Positions 49,874-60,174 of a DNA stretch of 64,000 bases are shown here, in pieces. Origin of the DNA: Solea solea. Taxonomy: Eukaryota; Chordata; Actinopteri; Pleuronectiformes; Soleidae. How positions within the stretch are numbered: the first letter of the stretch is position 1; every line of letters begins with the position of its first letter. The notes under the pieces are model-generated. The model was not told the DNA's origin. It made no database searches and saw nothing but the letters and a program-made list of their open reading frames with translations. A program made the position numbers and the translations under genes. The stretch is from contig NC_081152.1 in NCBI RefSeq assembly GCF_958295425.1, forward strand, positions 23,382,015 through 23,446,014. Reading direction: 5' to 3'.

Positions 49874-50815
49874 TCAGTTACCTATATGGTTATTTGTCAT
49901 AATCAAACTTTAAATATAAAATATTTCTACAATGTTTTTTTGAACAAATGTTGCTTTCACAAAACACATTATTATTGTAATCATATCATTATTATTATTA
50001 TTATTGCTGTTAATATTATTATTGTTATCATCACCATCATTATATTTATATCATTAATACATTGACATTATATTAATATAAAAAAACAAAAACTCGCGCA
50101 CTCATTCTATTGGGAACAATGACATGATGATGCTGAAGGTGGCTCCACATTCGCTTCCGATTTTCATTAAGTTTCGATTCCACCTTAAAAAAATGCACGT
50201 TTCGGCCAGTAGGGAGAAGTGCAAATTCAGGAATGGTTGCAATAGAATTCAGTCAGCATTCATATTTGAGATGGACTTCCACAGTAGATATGGACATATA
50301 GGGGATCATTGGAAAAATAAGGAACTGTAGTATGCAAGCAGGTGACATATTTCATGGGAAATCATATTAGGCCATTAGAGGGCAGTGCAAAGTCACGAAT
50401 TGTTGCAAAATAATTGTCAAAATCTTGACTTTTGAGCTTGATTTTCTCCAAAATTCTCAAACCAGGAAAATTCATCACAAATACCCGATCACGATATGAT
50501 AATATCAGAATCAGAAGAGCTTTATTGCCAAGTATGATTTTTCACATACAAGGAATTTGTTCTGGTGTCAACAAATATCATAATATCAAAATTCTAAGAT
50601 CATATCTTGTCTCATGTCATGATATAGATATACTATTGTCAAGCCTTCCTCGTCATAGTTCACATTCCATTTGTCAGAGATAAAATATGAATCCATAACC
50701 CATTTTGAGAGACAGGTTCTCATAAGGTTGGGAAGTGTCAACTAACTGGGTGGCCACTGATGGGCCCCTGTTTAAATGTTGGAGTTTAGTATTTTGGGCA
50801 ACACCATGTTAGTTT
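49874..50815 (+). repeat. Flank segment C, copy 2 (forward)
   Basis: Mirror of 41816-42665, with an ATT microsatellite near 49985-50050 and a private 68-bp LINE-tail insertion. No gene is seen. Confidence 0.85.
50507..50574 (-). mobile_element. 68-bp truncated LINE tail with TSD
   Basis: On the minus strand this ends with GCAATAAAGCTCTTCTGATT, the same 3' terminus as the 324-bp inserts in array 1. It is flanked by 13-bp repeats ATATGATAATATC (50494-50506) and ATATCATAATATC (50575-50587), one mismatch apart. The left arm has a single such sequence without the insert. This is a heavily 5'-truncated retroposition event. Confidence 0.85.
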
Positions 50816-52450
50816 TTGAAACCAGAAACAACCATAGTTATAAGAGAAGGGATGGATACTGATAGCTTGTCCACTACAAATCCACCTATAACTGCAACTT
50901 TGCAACCATGAAATGCAGAGCTGTCAATCACACACGGTGTGACTGACAGCTCTGCATTTAAATGTAAAATTAAATTTACATTGTGGACATGCAGCTCTAC
51001 TGAAGAGGAACTAAGACCATACACCCTTTAGAACAATGTATGCAGGTCACCAGACTAACTTTTTACTAGGAGCACAGTAGCCCCCCCCATAACTGAATGT
51101 TTTAGGAGAGCAAGCAGAACATTTAGGGGCGCACACCTTAAACATTTCCTCTCATTTTCACTGTATTACTGAGCAATACTTTGATAATAATTGAAGAAAT
51201 TGCAATGTGCTGTTTAGAATTCCCAGTGAATTTTATTGTGCACTTGTTTGTTGAAGAATAAGATCACATAAGAGACATTAAGTGTACATAAAATACCATC
51301 ACTGTCACTACAGTACAATTATTAACTAGAAGTGGCCCGGTACTGTCCAGTACACAGAACAGGCACTTTTATTTGTGTACTGGCACGTTTCACAAGATGC
51401 CGGTAATCTCTTATCAGTCCAATTAATGATTATGGTCCAGAGCAATAATGTCTCAGGGTACACTATGTGACGTTCACCTGTTCTCGCAAAAGTCAAGTGT
51501 TTATTCCTTGAGTTTGGAGTTTTTATTTTCTATCTAATCTCTATCTGGAAGATGACCGCTGTGGCGACCATCATCATGCTTCAAAAGCATGAGTTAGCTC
51601 ATCCACACACTCATACTTTCTGATATAATAAAAATAAACATGGAGCTGGCAAGTTGAGGCTTGAAAATATCAGAGGACCATGCACAGAAGGGATTAAGCT
51701 GGGATATTGCCCGGTATCCTGGACTCCTGCTCAAAAATTAATAAATTGATAAAGTTAGGTTGCCATGGAGATTTATTCTCTGAAGCTCTGCCAGACCAGG
51801 GTAAGAGCCAGTAGAGATTAATCCTGCTGATGATTCCATTTGGTCAGCTGTCACTCTGATTGGTAAATAATTGAATTAACCCCCATGAAAATATTATGCT
51901 GTATGTCATTCAAGTAGCTACATCTTATATTATTTTGACAGTAATCAATTTTACAATCATTCATGCCTACGGTGGTCATTATTAGACCACCGTCATTCAG
52001 GTCAGTAAGAGGTTTGATAATATTCTACATATTATTGCATTATTTGAGTTAAAGGCTCCAGGAAAAAAAAAAAAAAAAAACACTGAATGCTGCCATTGTG
52101 AAAGGTCAACTGTTAAGAAACCGGTACATTTGAAATTAGTTCACTTAATTTTGAGTTGTTTTGGTGCAATCTTTCATGAACAATAGTGGTGTCACTCTTT
52201 CCATGTGCATTTTATTAATTTGGCACACAGGACGTGGTTATCTCCCTAAATGATGTTTAGTTCACTAGACATTCAAGAAACTGGGATGATGACATCATAT
52301 TTCAGAACGAGAAAGAGAAAAACACTGATTTCATATACTGATTCACATCTTGTTTTACACTAGATACACCTTGTGTAGGAGTGACCCAGGCAGTGGCAGT
52401 CACTTACGTTTCCTGACGTCTTAATTTGTGCTCATCTGAAGTGAAACAAA
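50816..52450 (+). repeat. Flank segment B, copy 3 (forward, longest)
   Basis: This holds all of B found in the other copies plus the stretch 51757-52450 lost from the left arm. A 9-bp-arm hairpin (ACGGTGGTC and its inverse) lies near 51970-51995, half of it missing in copy 1. No gene is seen. Confidence 0.85.
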
Positions 52451-52596
52451 ACCCTGAATTTTCATTAACACTAAAACAAGGCCAGACCAAAAGTTTCACT
52501 CCCAGGGCTGGAGTATGCCAGATGTAATATTATTAGATATTAATGTAGATGTTATGCAAGAATTTGATGCACAAGCCTGTTTTCTTTGTGTATTAC

Positions 52597-52689
52597 CTTA
52601 ATGACTCTGTCCTGGCAGTGCTGGATGATCTTACACAGCTCCTCTGTACCCTGAGACTCGAGACTCTGATGAAGGATCTGCTCAAACAT
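52597..52689 (-). pseudogene. 31-codon exon, right-arm copy
   Basis: Open from MFEQILHQSLE to DRVIK, with acceptor and donor intact. It is the mirror of 40634-40726. Confidence 0.5.
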
Positions 52690-53069
52690 CTAGTAAAACA
52701 CAATTTGTAGTTTTGTACCTAACTTTGTAGCATACATGCATGTAACACCAGACAAACTGACTCATATAGGAATATCCCATGAAATAATGATAATATATGA
52801 TAATGTACTACACCCAGTTCCACAGTCTGTATTGTGGCATGTCTGTAGACAACTATATCTATTTAACTGTCCACTGAGTTATCAAACCGTCAAAAGATGT
52901 TCGGCTTTAGTTTCTACTGTGTCCTTGATCAATGCCACAGTCATAACCTCTTCATCCAACTATTTGACAAACTCTAGTCAAACAGGAGCTACAGTGTAGG
53001 AAAATGATCAAGAAATAAAATGAGTGTCAATAAAATGATTAGCTCTCATAGAAACTTCAAATTGTGTTA

Positions 53070-53271
53070 ACCAGTTAACCACCACTAACCAGTCTATATT
53101 AGACTGGTTAGTCAGTAGTTGAGGTTTCACCTCTCTCATGGGGATCTGGGCCCTTTGGACAAACTCTGACGGGCCGCTCACGTCAAACTTGTTGCTGCAG
53201 ACCCTCAAAGGCTCAGGTTCACCACCTTCTCATAGCAGCTGTGCATCTTAACTGGATGGAAAGCCAGCATG
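53070..53271 (-). pseudogene. Frameshifted exon, right-arm copy
   Basis: Minus strand HMEKISMLAF and onward, with the same frameshift as 40059-40254. Its second half is better preserved here (CSNKFDVSGPSEFVQRAQIP) than in the left arm. Confidence 0.5.
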
Positions 53272-53519
53272 GAGATCTTCTCCATGTGCTGAGGAGGAAG
53301 ACAAGAAGGGAGAGGAAGAGATGGATGAGGCATGGACAGATTTGGGAAAAATGTATAATTGTGTCTCACAATAAATATACTACTGCAAAAGTATCACTAA
53401 TGTTACACTCGACAAATGCTGTTTAAATCACAAACATATTTGGAATAGGAGTATAGGAATTGCGGATAGATAACATTTGTTTTGTAAAGATCCAGATTCT
53501 TGTGCTTCAACTGTGAAAA

Positions 53520-54090
53520 TGATGAGTCAAGCGATTACCGTCAGAGCTGAGTTTCAAGACTTTAGAACTCCCTCTGTCGTTTACATCGATGGACAGTGTT
53601 AAAGTCGCCTCATAAACTAATTTTGTATCTGACCAATAGCGGTTCTTTAAGTCTTTTAAAAAGTTGAAAAATGTTTGTTCTCTCATGAGAGGTGTACACG
53701 TGTATCATTCGTATTTTTTCTCCTCGGTAAAAGCAATCCAACATGAGCAATCTACAAGGAATTAAATTAGGAATTCATTCGTTTTACGAATAATAGTGAC
53801 ATCACCAGTTTTAAAAAAGATCCCCACACCATCAGCTTTACTTTCGCCAATAGAAATTACACTTAGACCTTTGTTCCACATGCTGGATACCGTTATACTC
53901 TTTACTTGTGTTCCGTCTCAGTTCTTGCCAACATAATATGTCAAAGTCAGTTTTCAACAAGAATTTAATTTGTTGGGCTCTAAAAGAATTTGATTGGATG
54001 CCATGGGCATTCCAAGATGAAACTTTGGGGAAGCACATAAATGTTTGGGGGGAAGCTATGGTGTGGGTTTGTCGTCATTTTATAACTTAT
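53520..54090 (-). pseudogene. Old L1 endonuclease fragment, right-arm copy
   Basis: The minus strand opens with FPKVSSWNAHGIQSNSF, then KTDFDILCWQELR, an L1-type endonuclease N-terminus (N and E of the active site visible). It is open for 66 codons, longer than the left-arm copy. Confidence 0.8.
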
Positions 54091-54299
54091 ACTACAAGCT
54101 TTTCTTTTATTTTTCTCTACCTCTACAAAAGGTGTTTCATGATCATCATCAGGCTCTGGAGCGGGGAATTCAGGTGTGGGAGAGAAAGAGCCAAAGTTGT
54201 TGCTTTAAGGGGGGCTCTCTGCTACAGCCTGCGGGTGCAGCGGGGTGCTGCCGACTCCCTTATACCTATTCCAAGCCCTACCAGTAGAGGTCCCCCAAA

Positions 54300-55230
54300 C
54301 CCCAATTTATGAGCTGGAATAAAGTTATATCAAAGTTTAGTTAAGGTGGCAAAAGACCCACAATAAGACTGGAAACTCTCCAGCTGCCAAAAGAAGAAGG
54401 AGGGATGAGACTTCCAAAATTAAAGGAATACTACCATGCGGCCCAATTGAGATATATTGTAGGTTGGTGCAAACCAGACACAGTGAAATGAAATAGAAAA
54501 AGAGTTTGGAGAAAACCCAGTACAGAATATAATTGGGGATAAAGAAACATACAAGAAGATTCAAAACCAAATAGACACAATCACGATGTTCACATACAAA
54601 ATATGGTTCAGCATAATAAAAAAATATAAGATACAGAAAGACACTAATTTATTGAATTGGCATATGATATTATAATAGCATAAGATAGCAATTTTACACC
54701 GACTAGGTACGATATAGGATTTAAACAGTGGACAACCAAGGGAATCACAGCATGGTGTGTTTTGGTGAAAGATGGACAGCTGGAGAGTTTCCAAAATATG
54801 ACAGAAAAAAAGGATTTAGATAATCAATCATGATTCATTCTGTGGATTCCTGCAACTTAGAGACTACTATATCAAAGAGATCAGGATGGACCCCTCCTGA
54901 GAAGTGAATAGTGTGATCCAGATCATCATAATCAACGAATACAAAGAAACCACAATTAGAATTATATTGGGACTATATAAAAAATGGCTACAAAATACAT
55001 AAAAGAAAGATGGGAATCAGAATTTAACATAAAAATTAGTGATGAAGATTGGCTAAAATTGGTATAATCTGCCAGACATTAGCCTCATGTATGAAACAAA
55101 GTGATTTTGGAGCAGAAACATATTTAGGTTACAAGGTCAGAGCTGCAGTGACTTTATGACAAGTACAAATGAGCATTTCATGGGTTGTACTGGCAACAGA
55201 TATGACAAATGTTGGGTGGCTGGGAGATTT
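54300..55230 (+). pseudogene. Old L1 ORF2 3' fragment, right-arm copy
   Basis: Plus strand KRPTIRLETLQLPKEEGG and YYHAAQLRYIVGWC, then decayed sequence. It faces opposite to the endonuclease fragment beside it, matching the left arm. Confidence 0.8.
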
Positions 55231-55722
55231 GTCTTGAATATGTCAAAGATTACCCACAATATTAACTTTGAAGCATTGTTAGTTTTGTGTAGCATCAGAT
55301 AAAACATGTACTCCCTCCCCTCTTAATTTGAAAAGAGGACATTTGTAATATGGAAATGATTGAATATTTGGTAGTTTTGAGGAGGACTGATGCAGGACAA
55401 AAGTATTAATCTTTTATGACAACAATTCTTGGGAGTGAACATTCCTGCCATATACTCAAGTGTATGGTGAAAACAATGTTCAGTGTTCTATTGATCTATT
55501 AATAAAATGTTTTCATTTATATTCCAATTTGCCAAGAGACCTTCTTACAATGAAGCAGAATCCAGTCACGTTAACTGTGCGTTGTAAGAATGGAAAAGAC
55601 GGTCATAAAAAAATAATAATAATTACAACACCCACACTGTATCAACATTCAGAGTGGACTTAATTTTTAAGAATAGAGGGATAGATTTAGTGTATAGCCT
55701 ACTTGTTAAATAGACAGGATAC

Positions 55723-55865
55723 CTGCAGCAGCAGCACCAGCGAAGCTCTCTGAACAGATCAGCGATGTGACCGACAGCCCTCACAACCGAAGACGCAGCC
55801 GAAACACAGCAAGCGGTTCCGCGAAGACGGGAGCTTTGCAGCTGCGGGTCCGGGTGAGAGGACAT
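55723..55865 (-). pseudogene. CpG-rich candidate first exon, right-arm copy
   Basis: Minus-strand ATG at 55865, peptide beginning MSSHPDPQLQSSRLRG, donor CAG|GTATCC. The CpG-rich context extends to about 55930. The frame is conserved with the left arm despite substitutions. Confidence 0.4.
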
Positions 55866-55949
55866 CGGTTCTCACAGTGGAACTGTTCAGACAGAAAGTC
55901 TGGCTCCCGTGTAACGTCGCACACAACACCATCTCAGAGATATCTCAGA

Positions 55950-56780
55950 GATAGGATACTGATTGTATTTAAACACTAAACTTTCGCAAAAAACAGCAAA
56001 GCGAAAAAGAAAAAAAAGAGCATGGAACATTTACTTGTGCATATATTATTATTAACTATATTTCGATTAATTCGTGTGTGTGTTTAAATACATGTATGTA
56101 TGTATTTTCAGTGAGTGAAAAGACGTAGTTACTGTAATTAACGAACACATTTTAGCAACAACTCTTTAGCCACCTGGCCTGCTGTTTAGCTCATTATATT
56201 GATGTACAATTTCACTTACCTCTAAATTTTTGAGCATCTTCCTGTGACATGTCAATAGCCTCCCTCTTCCACCAACTTCCCCAGTAATTCCTTGGTCAGC
56301 GACTGATGCTGCAACTCCATTACATGTTCATCCACCTGCTGAGCAGACCTGTTCACGTTTTGGATATTAATCCGCTGCTGCTGTGGTGGGGAACTACGTT
56401 GCTTGGCTGGAGTGTGATGATGGTCGATAATTATCTTAAAGCTACAGTAGTAGTTGAAATAAACTGCCCCTTTGTTTCACCATACATGCATGGCAGAAAT
56501 GTTCGCTTCCAAGATTTTTTGTAATAAAAACATTACAGATTAATCCTCTGCATTCTTTGTGCTTTTGGATTTTTTTTGGCTGTGTTGATGCAAATTGCTT
56601 GAAATCTGGTGTAGGTGAAGTTAATTTTTATGTAATATAAATCTACCACTGTCAGGGAATATCAACATTTTTCATTATCATATAACAAACAGCAGGCCAT
56701 TTCAATCAATATCTGAAGCTAAAATGATTTGGGTGTATTTTAGGGATATCATAGTATGGTGTCAATGTGGGTTTAGGAAT

Positions 56781-56822
<42 letters not shown>

Positions 56823-58590
56823 AACTCCAGGCACTTCTTGTTCTCACATCAAGTTCAAATCGACATGATACACAGGCACCTACACCTACAAAGGGGCTCA
56901 TACACACATTCACTCCTTTGAGTAAAAAAAACAAACAGGCATCTTGAGGGACTTCAAAGACTTGCCCTCTACGTGAACCCAAACAAAAGTCTGGTTTTGT
57001 TTACACAGGTGCAATTACAGGTAAACACAATGTTTCACTTTGTTTGGGGCTCAATTCATCCTGACTGTCAAAGACACAGCCTCAGACGCTGAAGACCTTG
57101 ACCTCATCAACATCAGTCACAATGTACTGAAAAAGAAAAAGCTTAAATAATTTATCAAAACTAACCCTAATCCTATCGTATTATAGTGATTACATGTAAA
57201 ATAATTCAATCAAATCAAACATAAGCTAGATGTTTTGTATGACCTGTGTGATCATCCATTTTTGATGAAGTTTAAAATCCATAATTTGTATTAGTAGTGT
57301 ATGATTTCACTTTCACTGAAGTACCACTTATACTTCATGTACTAGTAGTATGGAGTACTTTTACTTGGCTATCAGGCAACTGTAATTTCACAGTATTGTT
57401 TTGTCAGCTGCCTAAATTATGTAAAATCCGATTAATGCTATGCTATTTATTTAAATCAAGTCTCTAACACAACAAAGTGTGTAATAAATGAGGGTTAGGG
57501 TTAGGGTTATTACATGAAAGCCAGTGCATCTGAATACTTTTCAGATGCACTGATTTGATTACACTGAAATTATTTTCTTCACACATTTTGAATTTGAAAA
57601 TGCTCAGTTGGACCTGAGGAAGTGGACCTGAGGGGTTGCCAAGGGGGAAGTAATCCTCACAGCAGGCTCCCTGCTAAGTGAAATTCATTTTTGTGTTTGG
57701 GATACAACTGCTCAAATGGATCAAATACCTGAAACTGTGTGAGAATTCCAAGCATCAATAAACCGTTGGATTCCGATGCTGGCAGCTCAGGTTTGACACA
57801 CAGTATCGAACTGTGGTGTCCTCCATATCAAGAAGCTCTTGGTCCACCAGGTGAACCAAGGCGGCCTTCAGTGGAAGTGTTGTTCACTTCCTGTGGTTCT
57901 GTAAAAATGCAGAGCAGAAGGGAATTAAAAAAAAGTTTTATGTTGCTTTTAGGTTTCAAGCCCAGTCAATGGAACACATTTTAGGAAATATTAATGTTAT
58001 TCCAAGATTATCTTTTACTTTTCACATGACATATAACTCAGAAAAGATTTTGTGGGAAAAAGAAATGCAAATAATTTCATGAGCACTGTCTGATATAATC
58101 TAGTAACATGTATCGATATAGACACACAGGAGCTATACACAACCACCCAGACACTCCACTGTCCAAGTACTGAAAAATACATACCCACACACACATCACA
58201 TATGGTGTTGAGAGAAATAATGTTTAGAAACACTTTTAAATACCCTTGTTAATGCTGTCAGTTTTTCTTGCACATACGGTGAGAGATAAAATTCTCCTCC
58301 ATGGTCCACCCTCACTTGGTCCACAAAGGCCATAGGTCACAACAACATTCCTGCTTAAGCAATGAAAAGGGAAATAAAAAATAAAAAGACCTTAACCGGT
58401 CTTAAATTCCACATCCTATCACAAGTTAATACGACATATTTCATATATACGGGGGTAGAGTGGCTCAGTGGTTAAGACCGGTACCCTGTGTGCGAAAGAC
58501 AGCATGGTCGTAATGGTCGCTAGTTCGACTCTGCTCCTGGCTGATTGTACTCAATTGCATTGTTAGTCGCTTTGGATAAAAGTGTCTGCT
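55950..58590 (+). repeat. Flank segment A, copy 3 (forward)
   Basis: Near-identical to 1658-4299, with an empty hAT site at 55950-55957, a GT microsatellite at 56782-56816 and the interrupted SINE at its end. It lacks a few bases (ACTCAGT) near 57320 that copy 1 has. Confidence 0.9.
58451..58590 (+). mobile_element. tRNA-derived SINE, interrupted by L1
   Basis: Same SINE as 4160-4306. It stops at GTCTGCT inside its conserved tail, where the L1 5' end begins. The missing tail should reappear beyond the L1 3' end, outside the window. Confidence 0.85.
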
Positions 58591-58736
58591 AGGACTTCCG
58601 GTGGCGCCATGTTGTAGACGGCAGCAAGAAAGTAGCTCTCAGGAAAACCAATTAAAACTAGCTATTAACTACAGCATAAACGATAGTAAGTAAGCAAATC
58701 TGGATAATAAGTCCACAACCAAAGTCGGTAGAAAAT

Positions 58737-59720
58737 ATGGTTAAGAAAGGGAAGCCTGGAAAGGAGGACGGGGCCAAAAGTAATCATACCGAGTCGACGG
58801 AGGGAGAGAGCCCAGAGATGGCGGGGCTAGAGTCGGCTAGCAGTGACCATGACTCGGTCATATTAATGGAGCTGCGCAAATTTCGACAGGAGCATGCCGA
58901 AGCTGCAGGTGACAACAAGAACACTATGACTAGACTCGAAACAAACATGAAAGAGCTTATGGATAGAACAGCTTCCCTGGAGCAAAGAACGGGTCACATG
59001 GAGGAAAGAATCGGAAACGCGGAGGACAGAACAGCGCGGCTGGAGCGCTCCGCCGCCTTTTTACTTCAGCAAGCGGCTAAACTGTCTGTGAAGTGCGATG
59101 ACATGGAGTCAAGAATGAGACGCAATAATATACGGATACACGGCATCCCAGAGGGCGCGGAGAAGAACGATACTATTGACTTCGTAACGGGACTTATCAA
59201 GTCCAAAATCCAGATCGCGGACGACATGGAAATACGCATTGAGAGGGCACACCGGTCACTGGTGGCTAAACCGAAGGGCGGCGACGCTCCGCCGAGGGCG
59301 ATCGTTGTTCGCTTTTTGGATTACAGAATTAAAGAATATGTGATACGGCAAGCCTGGACACAGAAGATTTCGTACGAGGGACATAACATCTACTTTAATC
59401 TAGACTACACAACAGAGGTCCAAAAGAAGAGGAAACAGGTGAGGGATGTCATTAAGAAGTTGAAGGAGAAGAACGTGAAGGCGCAGTCCCCCTACCCGGC
59501 CCAGCTTAAAGTGTTTTTGGACTCAGGGACGAAGACATTTGCCACACTAACGGAAGCGGCACCTATGTTAAAGAACATGGGGATTAACGTGGAGGAAGAC
59601 AGGATGGAGAGGCTGCAGAGAGAGATGATGCGGAACAGCTGGACCACGGCGACAGGACAGAGAGGGAGGCAGAGACAACCCCATATCACAGAAGCAGACG
59701 TGCATGCCCTCATGGAGTAA
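58737..59720 (+). CDS. L1 ORF1 protein (RNA-binding chaperone)
   Basis: This 327-residue protein has the layout of L1 ORF1p. It has a charged, disordered N-terminus (1-40), then a heptad-patterned coiled coil (about 43-126) expected to trimerise. An RRM-like domain opens at M127 with RRNNIRIHGIPE (128-139), and a basic C-terminal domain spans about 225-327. In the family it coats its own RNA, forms cytoplasmic RNPs with ORF2p and acts as a nucleic-acid chaperone during target-primed reverse transcription. Length is close to the vertebrate norm (~340). The ATG is the first in a good context after the short 5' UTR. GC content is clearly higher than in ORF2 and the flanks. Confidence 0.93.
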   Translation: MVKKGKPGKEDGAKSNHTESTEGESPEMAGLESASSDHDSVILMELRKFRQEHAEAAGDNKNTMTRLETNMKELMDRTASLEQRTGHMEERIGNAEDRTARLERSAAFLLQQAAKLSVKCDDMESRMRRNNIRIHGIPEGAEKNDTIDFVTGLIKSKIQIADDMEIRIERAHRSLVAKPKGGDAPPRAIVVRFLDYRIKEYVIRQAWTQKISYEGHNIYFNLDYTTEVQKKRKQVRDVIKKLKEKNVKAQSPYPAQLKVFLDSGTKTFATLTEAAPMLKNMGINVEEDRMERLQREMMRNSWTTATGQRGRQRQPHITEADVHALME

Positions 59721-60174
59721 ATCGACACAAGCCTCTTGATATAGTAAGATGATTATAAAAAAAAAAGAAGAAAAAGTGAGGTACAATAATTAAGAGTTAT
59801 GTTTAGGAAGTTGTTTCCATATCTACCTTTACTACAAGGATTGGCTAACGCGAGATAAGCTAGACTTGACACTACTTGTTAAAAATACAGAAATATTGGT
59901 TTTATTGAGAGCAAATTTAAAAATTAAAACTTTTAGTTCTTAGCAACCTTAGACAACAGGTTGTAAATGCACATAGTGCTTTTTCCCCAGAGAGAAAACG
60001 CCACGACTCTCTGATGATGGGACTTTTGGAAGACACAGGTTCATGTTCTTGTTCTGCATTTGTTTGGGTTCTGGTGGAGATGTACATGTTTTGTTTTTTT
60101 TATGATGTGAAGTTTTGTGTAATTTTTTACTTTAATGTGAGGTGTAGTGCTAGTGGGTTTCTTCTGAAAATAAT
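59721..60174 (+). other. L1 inter-ORF spacer
   Basis: Noncoding and AT-rich, with an A-rich run near 59757-59776 and T-rich sequence before the ORF2 start. No third ORF is seen. Confidence 0.8.

Larger units (their letters stand above)
52451..55949 (+). repeat. Flank segment E, copy 2 (forward)
   Basis: Mirror of 36932-40840, without the ~400 bp present at 39430-39828. It contains the minus-strand exon pieces and the 5'-inverted L1 listed separately. From 55240 to 55700 I see no feature. Confidence 0.85.
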
